The notes beneath the pieces are model-generated. The model saw only the letters and a program-made list of their open reading frames with translations, made no database searches and was not told the DNA's origin. Of a stretch of DNA of 64,000 nt, positions 36,901-50,096 are shown in pieces. The translations under genes and the position numbers were made by a program. Position 1 is the stretch's first letter; each line of letters starts with the position of its first letter. Origin of the DNA: Sisyra terminalis (Eukaryota; Arthropoda; Insecta; Neuroptera; Sisyridae); contig OY292275.1 of the NCBI GenBank assembly GCA_958496175.1, positions 24,095,001 to 24,159,000 on the forward strand. The letters are read 5' to 3'.

Positions 36901-37306
36901 TCGATCTGAAACACCTGCATCTCTTCTTTATCAAAACGATTTTGCTGCTTTAACAAACATTAAATGGCATCCGTTTTTCGAACATATTGTCATTGTGGGA
37001 ACTGAAAAAGGAGATATATATATGCTTGATATTCGAGAGCCGGACGACTTTGTAACTAAAGGCGAATATTTTAATCGAAGTATTCATCGAATGGTGTTCA
37101 ATCAATCAAATGGATTATTAGCTATTTGCGCTGATAACGAGGAAGTAAAAGTAGTGGACACCTCTTTTCCTGATATATTTAATCTTATCTACGAAGATAG
37201 CAAACATTCAGATATGGTACGCGGTTTGGCTTGGAAAAATGAAACCAACTTGTTATCCTGTGCCTGGGATAAAACTGTACTTAATCATGTGATTGTAAAA
37301 CCATAA
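33993..37306 (+). CDS. WDR77/MEP50-like methylosome WD40 protein
   Basis: The WD40 partner of the arginine methyltransferase PRMT5, which presents Sm proteins and histones for symmetric dimethylation. Three exons, 33993-34113, 34176-34587 and 36799-37306, join in phase (1,2) to 346 residues, close to the usual family length. Recognition rests on the early GRNWNGSVWYF segment, repeat ends SIKVWDIE and EALIWDIR, and the characteristic C-terminus with HSDMVRGLAWKNE and AWDKTVLNHVIVKP. Repeats are irregular, as is normal here. Drosophila valois is the fly counterpart. Intron 2 (2.2 kb) contains two palindromic transposon copies. An AATAAA soon after the stop (near 37313) is a plausible polyadenylation signal. 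Confidence 0.88.
35048..35256. mobile_element. Palindromic AAGTCCCTTTTAG family, WDR77 intron copy 1
   Basis: Begins GCAAGTCCCTTTTAGAACAG and TCAAATCTGGCAATGTTGC, and ends with GCAACGTTGCCAGATTTGAC then TTGCCTAAAAG. Arms of about 45 bp, near-perfect near the tips. Non-coding. Confidence 0.75.
35316..35537. mobile_element. Palindromic AAGTCCCTTTTAG family, WDR77 intron copy 2
   Basis: Begins TTGACTCAAGTCCATTTTTC and ends GCCAGATTTGACTGTTCTAA then AAGAAACTTGAG. It lies 60 bp from the previous copy, with the interior in opposite orientation. The minus-strand frame at 35095-35448 is produced by these two repeats. Confidence 0.75.
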
Positions 37307-40300
37307 AGTTCAAAATAAATTTAAATGACATAAATGAATCTTTATTTATTGTTAATAAAACATCGTTGATACATAAAGTTACAAATAAAATATAATATTT
37401 TGAAATTTACAATAAAATTAATGAATTAAGAGTTTTCGAAAATCAATATCTCTATCAAAATTATAAATAACTAAGTTAAACATTGGAAAAGTAAACTCCA
37501 ATTGCTTTCAACAAATGTGATCAGTCATACGATCTCGTAAGACTAGTTAATGTCAAATTCTTGTGTATTAAAATTAAATACATTTGTATATTAAAACACG
37601 TAGAATTACAAACATTTTATCAGATTTCATACTTTTAAATTGTTTTAAGACAAAAGTGATTTTAATGTTCACTGAAATTAAATCGAAATTTCAGTAATAA
37701 ACAATGTTTCCAGAGTAAGTATTTAATAAGTACATTTCATTATATTTAAGTATGAAATCTTTAAAACTTGCAAACAACTTACAATAAGCATTGTTATTAA
37801 AAAATTAATCAATTTTGCGTAACATCTAAAAATATTAATTTATAAATGTATAACAAATATATTCGAGACAAAGATTCGAGATAAATATTATTAAAAAACG
37901 TTTGTATGGCAGTATATAATTAAATATATTTAATTTGCGTTAAAATTAAATTTATAGTGTAAAAGAAGGCACGTTATTATTCGTTTCTTATAAAATAAAA
38001 CTGTTATTTTTAAATATTATTAATACTTGCAGAAATATATTCGTTCATTGCTCTTAACAATGTTACAATATTCCGAGACCTGTTTAGAGTTTTGATTGTT
38101 ATAAATATAATATATTTTTAAAAGTGTATAGTTAGAGGCACGTTATTTTTCGTTCTTTTTTATCATAAAAGGTTTAATACTTTTACTATCAAATGAACCC
38201 AATATGAGTCATTTATGCTACAAGGATCACCACGTGGGAATATCCAAATTTTTAACTGAATAAAAGCATCACGATAGTTAGAAATCTGTATAATGTTTAT
38301 GCATGAAAGTTTAGCTATCGTAATATTCGAATGAAAATATTGCTAAAACATGCATGTATATATGATTTTTTTTCTTAAATCTTAGAATTAGGCGTTGAAA
38401 TTTAATTTGTATAAAGGCACCTCTTTTTCACGTGGAATTCCTACGTACTTTAGTAAATGTATCAAACGGTTTTATATCATTTATTAATATAAAGAAATAG
38501 TCCAACATTTGGCAATTAAGAAAAATAATCTATCCCTCATAAAAATTTCGATTTTAACAAATTTAAAACAGGTTAATATTGGTTTGAAATCAAAATGAAA
38601 GAGTTCAAAATCGCTAGGTACGCATTTTTTACGGACTACTAAATATACTTATATTCTAGATCAGTAATGACGAACTTATTAGGGTTGTAAAACAAATTTC
38701 TTTCTATATTATCCCATAGGTCACGTCTTAGTTGATCCTATTAATTTTTAAGGAGTCAGAAGACCGATATTATTTTGATATGAACCTCTAGTTTCACAAA
38801 TATGAAGACAAAAATCAGTGAATGACTCGCGAGTTATAGGCTTATTATTACTGATCTGGACCAAGTTGCTAACCTTTTCTAAACCAACATTTTTTACGAA
38901 AAATTTTTTGCTACGAATCGGTTGGAAAAAAGGTAGGGGATATATTTATCCTTAGAAAGATATATATTTTATTTTTATCTATTTTTCCAACAATCGAAAG
39001 TGTACAGCCCGTGATTTAGACTCTATCCGAAGATTAAACTATTACGAAGCATAGTAATCCATACTCCAGAGTATGGATATCTATACTTTGTGCTCTAGGT
39101 GAATACAAAACCACTACATAAAATAGATACTGTAAAAGTTTTGGAGCTCCTTAATAGCGTAGTGGCAAAAATCCCCTTTTTTTCAAGTTCAAAAAAAATA
39201 CACTCACTTGAGAGTTGAGTGTAAAATTTTGTGCCTTTTTCTTTCGTTCTATTTAATCACTTCGTAAAATGAAAATATTGATTACCAAAAAATACGATTC
39301 AAAACTCTTTAGAAAGTATTAAAAACTAAATTGTTAAAAAACGATTTTTATAAGGAATGCATTATCTTTTATAAATGAAGTTTTCCATATCACATCAACT
39401 TACTGTTACAATTTGCAACTCCCATTTTGCTCATTTGTTTATCATAATATGCAAAATCAGAGTTGTGAGTTTTGGCAGTTGGCTGAAACAACGTGGAATG
39501 CCTCATATATATATTTTGATTTCTGAGCCTTTCATGAAAATCATCAACAAAGATTTTAGCACAAATTCAAATATACTAAATAATTGTAAATAGTAATTAA
39601 ATGGGTAAAATAAAAAATATCGAATTCAATTAAATCCCAAAAAAAATTCATCGAAAAAATTTACCTATTTTATATTTTTAGTAATAAAAATAACATTCTT
39701 TCTGTATACAAATCGATCAATATTCTTGCAATTCGTCTCTGTCAATTAATTTCGCTATATATGCGAACTACTGTAATTCCTTACACACTAACCTTAATGA
39801 AAATTATTTCTCCAAAACTAAATCTACTAATCAATAATCAAAGGTCTTAATAGAGATTTTTATTTATTTTCCATATTAAAATTTTAAGAAAAATAAATTG
39901 GTTTATTTTCTGATTCTATATTTCGTCTTTATTAAATACCGAGAAATCAAACCTTTTTACTCGATTTTATTTTTAACTTTAACATTAATTAATATTTAAA
40001 GAATTAATTAGTATAAATGACAGGTTTTTAAGAAGCAAATTAATATGTAACCAATGCTCGTTTTTTTTTTGCACAAAACATTACTAAGTAAATTTAATTT
40101 TCGATAAATTATTCGATGAATTTATTTCCAGAAAATTTTAAAAAAATACGATAAAATTATTAGCTGCACCCGACTAAACTTCTAAAAATTTAACGAATTT
40201 CTAAGTACTTTAGTATGTTATGATAAAATCTAAATTTTTAATTTAATTTGTAGATACATACTTTCTTTACTAAAAATTATTAAAAGCATCATTTCTTTGG

Positions 40301-40492
40301 GAAATTATTCAAATTGTTTGACTATTGTTAAAATTATTGACCTTTAACACGTGGAAACGTAATTTTCAAAGGCCAATTACAAATTTATTAAATTATTATT
40401 GCAAATTACTAAGTAGAAAAATTAAATGTCTTAATAATTTTATGTATATAAAGGTAGAAAATTTTTAGGACATCAATATTTCCGATAAAAAT
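37307..40492. other. Convergent 3' intergenic region, WDR77 / integrin
   Basis: Holds the 3' ends of two convergent genes and about 2.5 kb of AT-rich sequence. The right part may be a long integrin 3' UTR. No coding exon, RNA gene or clear transposon recognised; frames such as 39375-39593 have no protein-like pattern. Confidence 0.4.
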
Positions 40493-43400
40493 TTATTTAC
40501 CTGCATAAGTAGGATTTTTAAATGTCGATGTCGCTTGTTTGTAAATAGGGTTTTCGCCAGTATCCCACTTAGCCATCATTCTTTCTTTTTCAAATCTAGC
40601 GAATTCGCGACGATCGGAAATAGTTGTAAAAGCTTTCCACATTAAAAGCAATGCTAATCCCATTAAAACAATAGCTGCAATTACACCCAAAACGATTCCC
40701 AACACAAAGACCTACAAAACATAAAATTGTATTTGATTCATAAAATAATAATGATTGTTTTTACCTTTGGTGGACATTCACGTTCTTCTTGTGCAGTAAC
40801 AAGAACATTTCCATTTTCGTCATAAGTATAAGTATAAGCAATACGACAATTATCTTCATCATAATAAGTACAAAGAATTTCATCTTTTTCTTCGTCCGCT
40901 AAAAATTCAATACCAGTTACAATTACATATTTATATTGCTCAAAAATGTCACTAAAATATTAAAATACCTTCAACTTGGGCAACTCCTCTTGGAACGAAA
41001 CTACAATTGGCACATTCTTCTTCAGATAAAGGTCCTTTTTGATACATGGAACATTGAACGCATTCTCTGTATTCTTGACAACGATCGGGACAAGTCTAAA
41101 AATTTACGATAATTTTTCCGAGGTTCAAAATTAGTTTTTATAACAAATGCATGTTATTTTTTTACCGGACACTTGTCACAATATCTTCCAGAATAACGTC
41201 CAGCTTCTTCAACGTGACATTTACATTGTCCACATTCACAATCGCCATGTCCTGAACAAGGTTCACCTCCTCCTGGAGGAATGCAGGTATCGTTGGAAAT
41301 ACGACAGTCACAAGCTGAACCTCCCCATCCCGGAGCACATTCACACTTTCCACATTCGCATGTTCCATGATCCGGTCCCGAACACAATAAGCCTGCAAAT
41401 AAAAATAGTTAACAACATTTTTAACTATGTTTAAACATATTATATGCACTACTTTTACAATACAGCCATAAAAATTGTATACAATATAATTTACTTAAAC
41501 ATAAATACTAAACAAATATTGTTGAAATATGCCCCCCATACTTATTTCGATTTTCGAAATAGATTTATGCTGTCTTTGAAGGAACTGCATGTAATGATTC
41601 AAATAATAGTTCAGAATGCTTTTAGAGCTACTAACGAAGGGTTTTAGAAGTAAAATTAATAAAAAGTATATTCCTCCCTCCCCAACTAGTGCAATAAGTA
41701 AAAAGGTTGGTATGTAAACCATAAATGATTCGTGATTCATCAGGTACAACATAATAGTTTCGAATAGATTCAATACTACTCGACTATGAATTAATTAATT
41801 AGGTTTATTTAATAATATAAGGTAGTAGTTGAAGTCGGCTATATGTTCAAAAAAATGTTTAATACTAGTAAATACCCGTGAAATATTCATAGTCAACACT
41901 GATACAAGTAACAAAAATTGGAAATTGAATAAAATGGAAATGACAGTCAAAGAATGTATAAAAAATTGGCAAAGACAGAAAACAAAGAATGTATATAAAC
42001 ACATAAATGTGAGTGAAAACCAAATATATTAATAATTGTCTTAAATTTGAACTAAATGATTGTTGTCATTTTCATTTGTAACAACTTGCAATCGATTTTT
42101 TTCAATTGCCAATTTTTGCCACTTGTCAGTGTTAACTGTGAATATTTCACGCGTAGTTACTAGATATATTGATTTATAAATAAGAATTTAACACGTACGA
42201 TCGAAGAATCGTTTGCGCTTTCGTATTTGAGATGCGTTTGAACCAAATGTAACCAAAACTTCAAATGGTTCTTTTTTTTTCTCCCCTTTTTCTCGCAACT
42301 TTAATCGCAACAATTTGTTATACTATATGTATTTACAAATAAATATATTCAAAATCAACTCAACTTCTCAAATACCAAGGTCCAAACAGTTGTATATTTT
42401 TGTTTTCATTACATGCTACATTCTTAACTTTTATGTTTTTTTTTACATTTGGCAAATTATATACCATATAATTTGTGCTGCATTATATATTTTTAAATTC
42501 CATCAAAATCAGAGAAAAAATCTTATTTAAGTTTTATATAAATGTAAATACCTGCGTGTCGATCGCATGAAAAATTGTCGCATTCACAAAATGTACCAGA
42601 AATAACTTCTTGACTATTGGCACGAATTTCGCATTCACATTGTCCACAAACACAAGTACCGCGACCGGAACAATCTACTTGTGTAACATTATCTGGACGA
42701 CAACCAAAACCATAATCCAAATCAGAACCAGCATTAGTCGAACTGCATTCACAATGACGACCAAAATGCGATGAATCACATTCGCAAACACCGCATTTCA
42801 ATGTTCCAAAACCTTTACATTCCGGTGCAAATTCTTTATAGCCGCTGTTTCCAGGACGTTCACAAGGACAATCACATAGTAACTCAGCTTCCACAATTAA
42901 ACTCTCATTGATTCCAACAGGATAGATTTTAAATTGTTGTTTCCATTCACGGGGATCTTTTGGACATTCTGTCGCCTCAATTCGAACACTAAATTGAACA
43001 ACATCGCCAACCTTAAGTCCTTTGCATTTACTTGTTTCTTCCATGCGACCACCAAGACATTCAGAATGATAACTAACTTTTATCGCACCTGAGGCTGTAT
43101 CTCTCATTTCAACAGAAGATGAAATTTTCTACAAATAAATCACATTCAATTGAAAAATCAAGATTTGTATTTTAATATACCGTACGTTATATTGTTCTTT
43201 AACGAGATCAACCACATTGGAGGAGTCGCCTGATAAAACACCACTAGACGATCCTTCAATATATCCTCGTAATTTATTATAAACTCCAATTTGTTCGGCA
43301 GTTACAGCAAAAATAACGTTGATTGAATTTTGTTTAACCATTTTATTTATTTGTGCAATACTAGGATAATCTTGTAGATGAGAATGTGTATAAAGGCCAG

Positions 43401-45407
43401 ATTTTCTATCTAAATGGCAAACACCATCATTTGGTTTCACAATACCTCCAAGCTACAAAAATAAAATAAAAATACAATATATAAGTTTGCAATACTAAAT
43501 GTAAATGAATGAAACCTTTCCGTCCCCAGCATAATGAAATCCAGCATCAGTTGAAAATACAAGTAATCGTCGGGCTTGGGCACGCCAACCTATTTCTTCT
43601 CGACAAACAACGGCTTGCATAATTGCATCAAAACCACCTTCCGGAGCATCTAAATTTCCTGATACGGACGCATTTCGAACTTCTCCCTAATGAAAACATA
43701 TTTTATTAATTTTGTAAAATCGTTTTTAAAATAGAAAAATTACCGCAAAACGACTTGTATCTTGAGATAGTTTCATTACATTGCGGAAACCGTAAGGTGC
43801 TGCGCAAGCTGTGCATGGCTCGATCAAACTATTAATTTAAAAAAAAATAATATAATTTCAACAATGTCTATCGAAAAAATAAATAGACTAGAGTTTAGTC
43901 TATTCCTCATCGTAAATAGTTACTTATTAGTACTAATAGTACTACTTATATGGTACTACTATTAGTACTACTTAATAGTTACTTATTAGTATAGTTATAC
44001 TAATAACAAAACGTTATTCTAAAATACTTCTAGTTTTGCTTCATTATTTTAATTTACTACTTAATTAAAATTATTTAAAGAAAAAGAAAATTTTATTTTT
44101 TTCTATGAAGCATCCTTTCAAAAATCTGACATTATATAAGTATCACACAAAACTGAAAGAAAAATATTTTCACACCAAAATTGTGGATAAATAATATTTT
44201 TTTCAAGGATTTTATAAACTTATATAGTTGCTATTTTAAAGCTATTCTCATCCCTTCAACATCCCAAAGTTTTGAAAGAGTTTTTATATTTTGCACGTAT
44301 TATTCTTTTTTTTTAAAATCAATTTATACAAAGATCTAAACGTACAGGATCTATACGTAGTAGTAACTACACACCTTTTAAGTAATCATTGAAATATATT
44401 TCCGAAACCGATTTCCTCTGGGGTTTTTATTTATATTGAATCATTTTGAAGAATAAAAATTATATTAAGGAATTTAATTCTTGTAAATAGTAATTATTAT
44501 AAAGACCTTTTAGGCCAAATAAAAGTAAAAAAATCTTACAACTTAATTTCCACGCTTAAACCTATTATGTAGAAATATTAATAACTATTTATACTTACTT
44601 TTTAGGAACAGTACTAACATATGGCATCACAACTTTATCAACAAAACTTCCAAAGCCTAAACGAAAGTTTGACGTAATATTTCTCATGGACTCAGCTAAT
44701 AAATCACCCAAACTCGAAAGCTTGTCTTTATCATCTTCCATACTCTTACTCAAATCCATAAGATAATATAAGTCAACAGGATAATCTTCAGCTTGAGAGT
44801 AATACATTTGCAAGTGGTATTCCTCCTCTATAAAATGTACACGTAAGTTAAATTTACATGTTACAAACATTGAAGTAGCCATATTTACTTATTCTGAGTT
44901 TCAAATTTACTCTTTGGGGACTAATTTGTACGACATCGTTGTGTGATTGAGATCCAAAGCTACTGCTAGAACTACTACTAGAGCTTGAAAAATGACTCGA
45001 ACTGGAACTGGAACTCCACGAGGATGATGAAGAACTAGATCCATAATTTCCACCAACACGTCCTCGTGCTTTTGTCAACTCCCGTTGTAAAACCATTCGT
45101 TGTTCATTGTCAGGATTCCACGTATATTCTTCAGGACAGCCCGTATTCGACGATGGTTGAAAACATCTTTTTCGTTCACCGAAATTCTAAAATTTCATTT
45201 TTCAAATTTAATGGTTTTTGTATTTTTTCATGTAGAAGACATAATTACTGGTTGAAAACACCAAGCACACGTTGGAGTTTGAACACATTCTCGACAAGTA
45301 CTTTTCGATACACAAGGATTCTGAGCCGTGAGTTTTTCGGCAATTTGTCCCGAAGATAAACTCAAAAGGGTTTGTAAAACAAAAATCCAAACCACGTACT
45401 TCGACAT
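40493..45407 (-). CDS. mys: Integrin beta-PS (myospheroid)
   Basis: The beta chain of the position-specific integrins, which pairs with alpha-PS subunits to link extracellular matrix to actin at muscle and epithelial attachments. Eleven exons in transcription order: 45249-45407, 44889-45186, 44599-44827, 43744-43828, 43516-43686, 43186-43452, 42552-43128, 41166-41392, 40969-41095, 40765-40898 and 40493-40711. All phases agree; 830 residues. Visible in order: signal peptide, PSI-type cysteine cluster (ending CAWCFQP), a serine-rich insertion (about 103-129), the beta-I domain with MIDAS DLSKS (177-181), cysteine-rich EGF repeats, a membrane helix (about 760-783), and a cytoplasmic tail with [12 protein letters not shown] and two NPxY motifs (NPIY and NPTY) for talin and kindlin. 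The serine tract is unusual. Confidence 0.96.
41865..42175. mobile_element. Inverted-repeat element in integrin intron
   Basis: AGTAAATACCCGTGAAATAT near the left edge is mirrored by ATATTTCACGCGTAGTTACT at the right. Inner parts (AAAAATTGGAAATTGAA and TTCAATTGCCAATTTTTG) also pair. Part of the left arm is shared with 10730-10830, defining a two-copy family. No protein coding. It lies in the 1.16-kb intron before the exon at 41166-41392. Confidence 0.65.
43917..44005. repeat. Short tandem and inverted repeat cluster in integrin intron
   Basis: An intron segment made of repeated TAGTTACTTATTAGTA and AGTACTACTT motifs, several in inverted orientation around TATGGTACTACTATTAGTAC. Probably arose by local slippage and inversion. 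No function suggested. Confidence 0.45.
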
Positions 45408-45715
45408 TCTAAAAGAAATTTATTTTATGTTTATTTTCTATTCTTATAGATTTTTTTGTACCTATTCTTTAAAGTCAAAAGTAGATGTACAGTTATTCTT
45501 TTTCTTTATCAGTTTCTACTAAATAATGTTTTAGATGCTCAAAATATAAGAAAATTGAATGTTTAAGGTATAACTATCGCTGAAAAATTTGCTATATAAA
45601 TTTTTCAAATTAAAATCACCCTTTTGAAAATCAAATTCACGTATTATATTCTTCAATACTAAAGTCTATAGAAAACAATTTTTTAAAAATAAAGCGCAGT
45701 ACAAAAAATACATTA

Positions 45716-45870
45716 GAAGCCTACAGGTGGACGAGTGGTCAAAGTGGTCATTCCGAAACTGGTGGGTACTGGGTTCGATTCTCGTAAGTGGGGAATTTTC
45801 AATATTTCTCAATTTACAGATTTATACTAACCCTAGAGTAGCAAAGATCTTAGATGATTAAATTACGGCA
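45716..45870 (+). mobile_element. tRNA-derived SINE, copy 2
   Basis: Plus-strand copy: a degenerate A box (TGGACGAGTGG) at about 45728, B box GGTTCGATTCTCG at about 45772, then AATATTTCTCAATTTACAGA and ACCCTAGAGTAGC as in the other copies. The A box has lost one consensus base pair, so it is unlikely to be an active tRNA gene. About 300 bp upstream of the integrin start codon, on the opposite strand. Confidence 0.75.
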
Positions 45871-46288
45871 AATTGTTTTAGATATATACAACTAGAGATA
45901 AATAACTATATTGATACTGGGAGGTTTATTTATTACTGTAATTAAAGTCGAAAATACATTAATTTTACTAACATTAAACAAAAATATTCGAAATGATAAC
46001 AAATCTCATTGTCTAGAAATTCCCCATATCATCCATAGCAAAAATTAAAATTCAGGCCGATTAATCATCATAAGCTCAACAAATTTCCATGTTTTCTATC
46101 TAAAAAGACAAGTAAAAAAAATAGGTGATATAATAATGATAGTAATAATCCCCCGTCATACATTCCTAACTAATGATACATAATTTATGTTTTGGGTAAC
46201 TAATACCTATCGCCAGCTTTGATCAAACCTTTAGCTGATTTTTTGGCCTAAGCCGAAGCTTCAGGTGACCTCTAGGTACCACGTACTA

Positions 46289-46831
46289 TTAAGTTCGTTT
46301 TTCTCCAAATAAAATTTACCACCCTTGAAAAAATCTGAAAATCCAATCTACATATATAAAATCCAATGTCTATCGATCCGTCTGTTTTTAAATATATTTA
46401 TTAAAACTTATTATACAAAAGTATATCAGGTATAAGATTTGAAATATTTTAGACTACGAATCCATTGGGTTAAATTCTTGTTGGTAAATTTTTCAATGTA
46501 ACAAAATAAAACAACAATTAAAGAAAAACCGTTATAGTATACAGTAGCCAAACCTATAAACGGTTTTCTTTTAATTATTGTTTTATTTTGTTACAATGAA
46601 AAATTTACCTATAAGAATTGAAGCCGAAGGATTCTTAGTCTAAAATATTTCAAATCTTATGCCTAATATAGTTTTATATATATATATATATATATATATA
46701 AGTGATTATTATTAAAAAATATTTAAAAACACAGATAGATAGATAGATAGGCATTGGATTTTATACATATGGATTGGATTTTTAGAATTTTTCAAGGGTG
46801 GCAAATTTTATTTGGAAATGAACGAACTTAA
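46289..46831. mobile_element. 543-bp near-palindrome bounded by TTAA
   Basis: The two halves are inverted repeats of about 265 bp, meeting near 46560. Left blocks such as TTAAGTTCGTT, CCAAATAAAATTTACCACCC, AAGATTTGAAATATTTTAGA and AACAAAATAAAACAA all reappear reverse-complemented on the right. TTAA at both outer edges is compatible with a piggyBac-type target site. The right arm has picked up (TA)n and (AGAT)n runs that are absent on the left. No coding capacity. Confidence 0.75.
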
Positions 46832-49261
46832 TTTTTAAGAGGATCAATTTAATTTGAAAAAACTATAGTATAATTTCGGTAGAACAAATACCGCAAAGGG
46901 TTTTTAAAACGTTTAGTTTAATTTGTTATCCGGATATATTAACTATCTTGACTTGGTTCAATTTAAAAAAAACAGATATAATTTTTAATGAGGTTATTGT
47001 TTGAAAGCAAATTAAAGTATTTAATAAAGCTGAACCGTATTACGTTCCGAATCAAATTAAAATTTAATATCGAAACAAAATATACTTATAAATAGATAAT
47101 TTATTTTAGTCTTCGTTAGAAGGAAAATGTTGCTACATTAACAATTTATTTAAATTTGCATAGATTTCAAATTAAATAGATAGTTTTGCATTTTATTTTC
47201 AAATGTACAAAATTTCACTACAATTTTCAAGGTGAACGTAGATTTTTTTCAAAACTATATTTTCTTAAAAAATTTTTAGAAATACCTACAACATACAAGA
47301 TTTATTAAACGGTTAGACAAAGTCTAAATAAGTACAAAACTACTGTTTAACGGGAATCATACAATACATGTACGACATGTACATAATATATGTATACTGT
47401 ATAGTTACTTTTGAATGAAATAAAAATATCTTACTATTCTTAAAAAATCGATCGAAAAATAACAATTTCATACAATTTTACAATTACAGTCCATTTAATA
47501 TTACGTTTCTTTATAATTTATATGATTCCGGTTTTTCACTAGAAATTTTTACTAAACATATTCATAAATCATAATGAAGACTATCGAAACGTATAGAAAT
47601 TGACTCAAAACATATCCATTACGCTAGTGTAATAATAAACAGCATCAATCCTTAAAGATCAATTAATATTTAAAATTAAAATTCTAAAAATAATGCTGTC
47701 ATACTTATGTTGGTTCTTTTAATAACTGATGAGTAACAAAAGTGACAAAAAACAACTTCGACAATTTTATAATATATGATCATGATTTTTCTTTTATAAG
47801 TAAAAACCTAAAAATCGTACATAAAAATCATAATTAAAAATATATAATTCTCAGAAAACTTAGTAATATGCAATTACTATTACTAAATGAAATCTGTGGG
47901 TGGACACCAAATGATTTTTAAAATATAAGTTTCTATGAACTGTATTGTATTAAACGATAAAATAATTCTATTTTCGCTTTTAAATCATAGCAAATATCTT
48001 AAAATACTTTTAAAATGTTAGTAATTATATTTATTAAGGACATTTACATAATTTTTAGTAAAGCTTCTATTTGTAAATACCTTATAATAATTTAAAGCAC
48101 TCAAATATCAAATTTATATCGAATAAATTATATCAATATTTGCACCATTAAAAATTACATATTACACATTAATTATTTTCGTTATTTTTTAAACAATTTC
48201 ACATAATTTATATAAAAAAATCAACAAATTATTTAGTTAAAATCATATAAAATGATGTGAAGTAAGTGGAAGTAAGATGCACTCAGTTGTAGAAGGAGCT
48301 CCGTCGCTTCGCTGTTCATGGTTGTTCATGTGCAGAAGAGTGACATTTCTCCGGCAAATTTAAAAACAGGTTTTGTACATTGGATTTTCTCTAGCTTTAT
48401 TTTATATTAATAGGTCTTTTAATTATAATTTTTGAAAACTTACTTTTTATTAATTTCTATTGTGTTTATAAAATGAGTAAAACGTTCAAAAGAGAAACAG
48501 ATTGGTGTATTTTTTTTCACTTTATTTCAACAGATTTGAACATATATGGTTTGACGAAATGGAATAGGTATAATTTAACGTGGGTGAAGTGATTATGGAT
48601 CAATGCCAAATTGTACGTAACAATTTAAAGTAGGAAAAAGTGTTGTGAATGAAAGAGTAAAATTTGTGTTTATTACTTAATGTAGGAGTACAAACTGTTT
48701 CCTATATATATTCTATAAAATTATTTAGGTTAGCGCAATCTTTTAAATGAATACATGGAATACGTATAACTATATATTGTAAAATAAGAATAACTGAAAT
48801 TGTATAGTCATAATTACAGGACTAAACATAAAAGGTTTCAAAGATTCTATGAAAAAATGAGGTATCTTCAACTTAAATGATCGGGAATTAAATACCACAA
48901 TTGAAAATGAGAAATTCCGGATGTTCATTTTTTTTTTTCAATACAAATTTCCTGACTTTCCAGGTCAAAATTCGCTTTTTTCCTGACCCTATTTGTAAAA
49001 AAAACTCTCGGCAAGACATTTCTTAGGATTTTAGGAAATAAAATCAAACGACATTGTGATTTTTCATATTGATAATATTTTTTTCAACATATATTACATT
49101 TACATCATTTACATATATTACATTTATTCAACATATAATCGAAATTTGCGATGCGGCACCTCTTAATATTAATATTAAGAGCTTAAACTTTCACAGGATT
49201 TTTTTTTTGTCATTCCCAACAATATTTTCGATATATTGAAATTATTACCAATCTTTACATG

Positions 49262-49334
49262 TAAAGTGGCTTTGATAACTTTAAACGATTTCTGATGGGT
49301 TTTTTAAATATTTAAAATGTCTTTTTTAACAGGG
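49262..49334. mobile_element. CCCTGTT MITE, truncated copy
   Basis: Right-hand part of the family: GGCTTTGATAACTTTAAACG, then TTTCTGATGGG, then TTTTTTAACAGGG at the end. The left terminal repeat is missing. Confidence 0.6.
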
Positions 49335-49910
49335 ATTTAACAAACAAATTCTTTACACAATTTTTAAAAATATTACCTCCAGTTATTCATAAATTTCAAA
49401 CTGGCCCAAACCAAATGTTTCATTTGAAGCCTTATATCGTCGTATGCAGGATAATCGTGGCAAAAACTGCTTATTAAATTGAAATAAAATTGATGATTTG
49501 AAATTTGTTAGTATTAAATGCGTTGAATTTTACGCCCGCAAAAAAAATATTTAAATCCAATTATTTCCTTATTGATACCTAAAATTATCCTAAATAGTAC
49601 CCAACAAAAATTATAAGTTTTTACAACCGAAACTTAATTTCAGTTTCTCCTCGTCTTTTGAGACCATTTTTTTTCATACATTCTTTTAACTATGCATATT
49701 TTAAATATTAGTTGCAAATAGTGCAATAGTGATATTATAATTCTGACAAAAAATATTTTAGACAGTTTAATGGCTGTAGGATGTAGCGGACAATCCCAAA
49801 TATACCAATCCCGAAAACCTTCGAAAGCAGTATCGATATTTACTTTACAGAAATTGTTTTTAAGCCTCATGATAAACTGTTTATACACTATATAGAATAT
49901 ATTGTGGTCC

Positions 49911-50096
49911 AATTTATGTAGTATAATTTAATATAATAATATATAAAAATCATACCGTAAACATAAATTTGAACAGAAGTTCAAACAATATTTGTGACGT
50001 ATTGCCCAGATACGTATTTCGATTGCCAAGCAAACTTCCTCAGTAGTCATCAAGTAGTTCGGAATACTCCGTAACTGCTTTGTGATGATTCATGAA
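49911..50096. mobile_element. Inverted-repeat element with 20-bp conserved core, copy 3 (truncated)
   Basis: Starts TATTGTGGTCCAATTTATGT, then CCGTAAACATAAATTTGAAC, then the core AGATACGTATTTCGATTGCC and CCGTAACTGCTTTGTGATGA. The right inverted arm is absent. The minus-strand frame ending at 49640 overlaps its left border only by chance. Confidence 0.65.

Noticed and set aside
41147..41449. Alternative frames on both strands over the integrin EGF region
   Set aside because: Shadows of the cysteine-rich integrin exon, whose frame is fixed by conserved cysteines and splice phase.
45716..45800. Possible tRNA gene
   Set aside because: It has pol III boxes but is part of a dispersed family with a common non-tRNA body, and its A box is damaged, so it is a SINE head.
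46660..46760. Stand-alone microsatellites (TA)n and (AGAT)n
   Set aside because: They are local expansions inside one arm of the 543-bp palindromic element, not separate features of interest.
49640..49912. 90-codon minus-strand frame
   Set aside because: No family resemblance, and it abuts a transposon copy; nothing supports expression.
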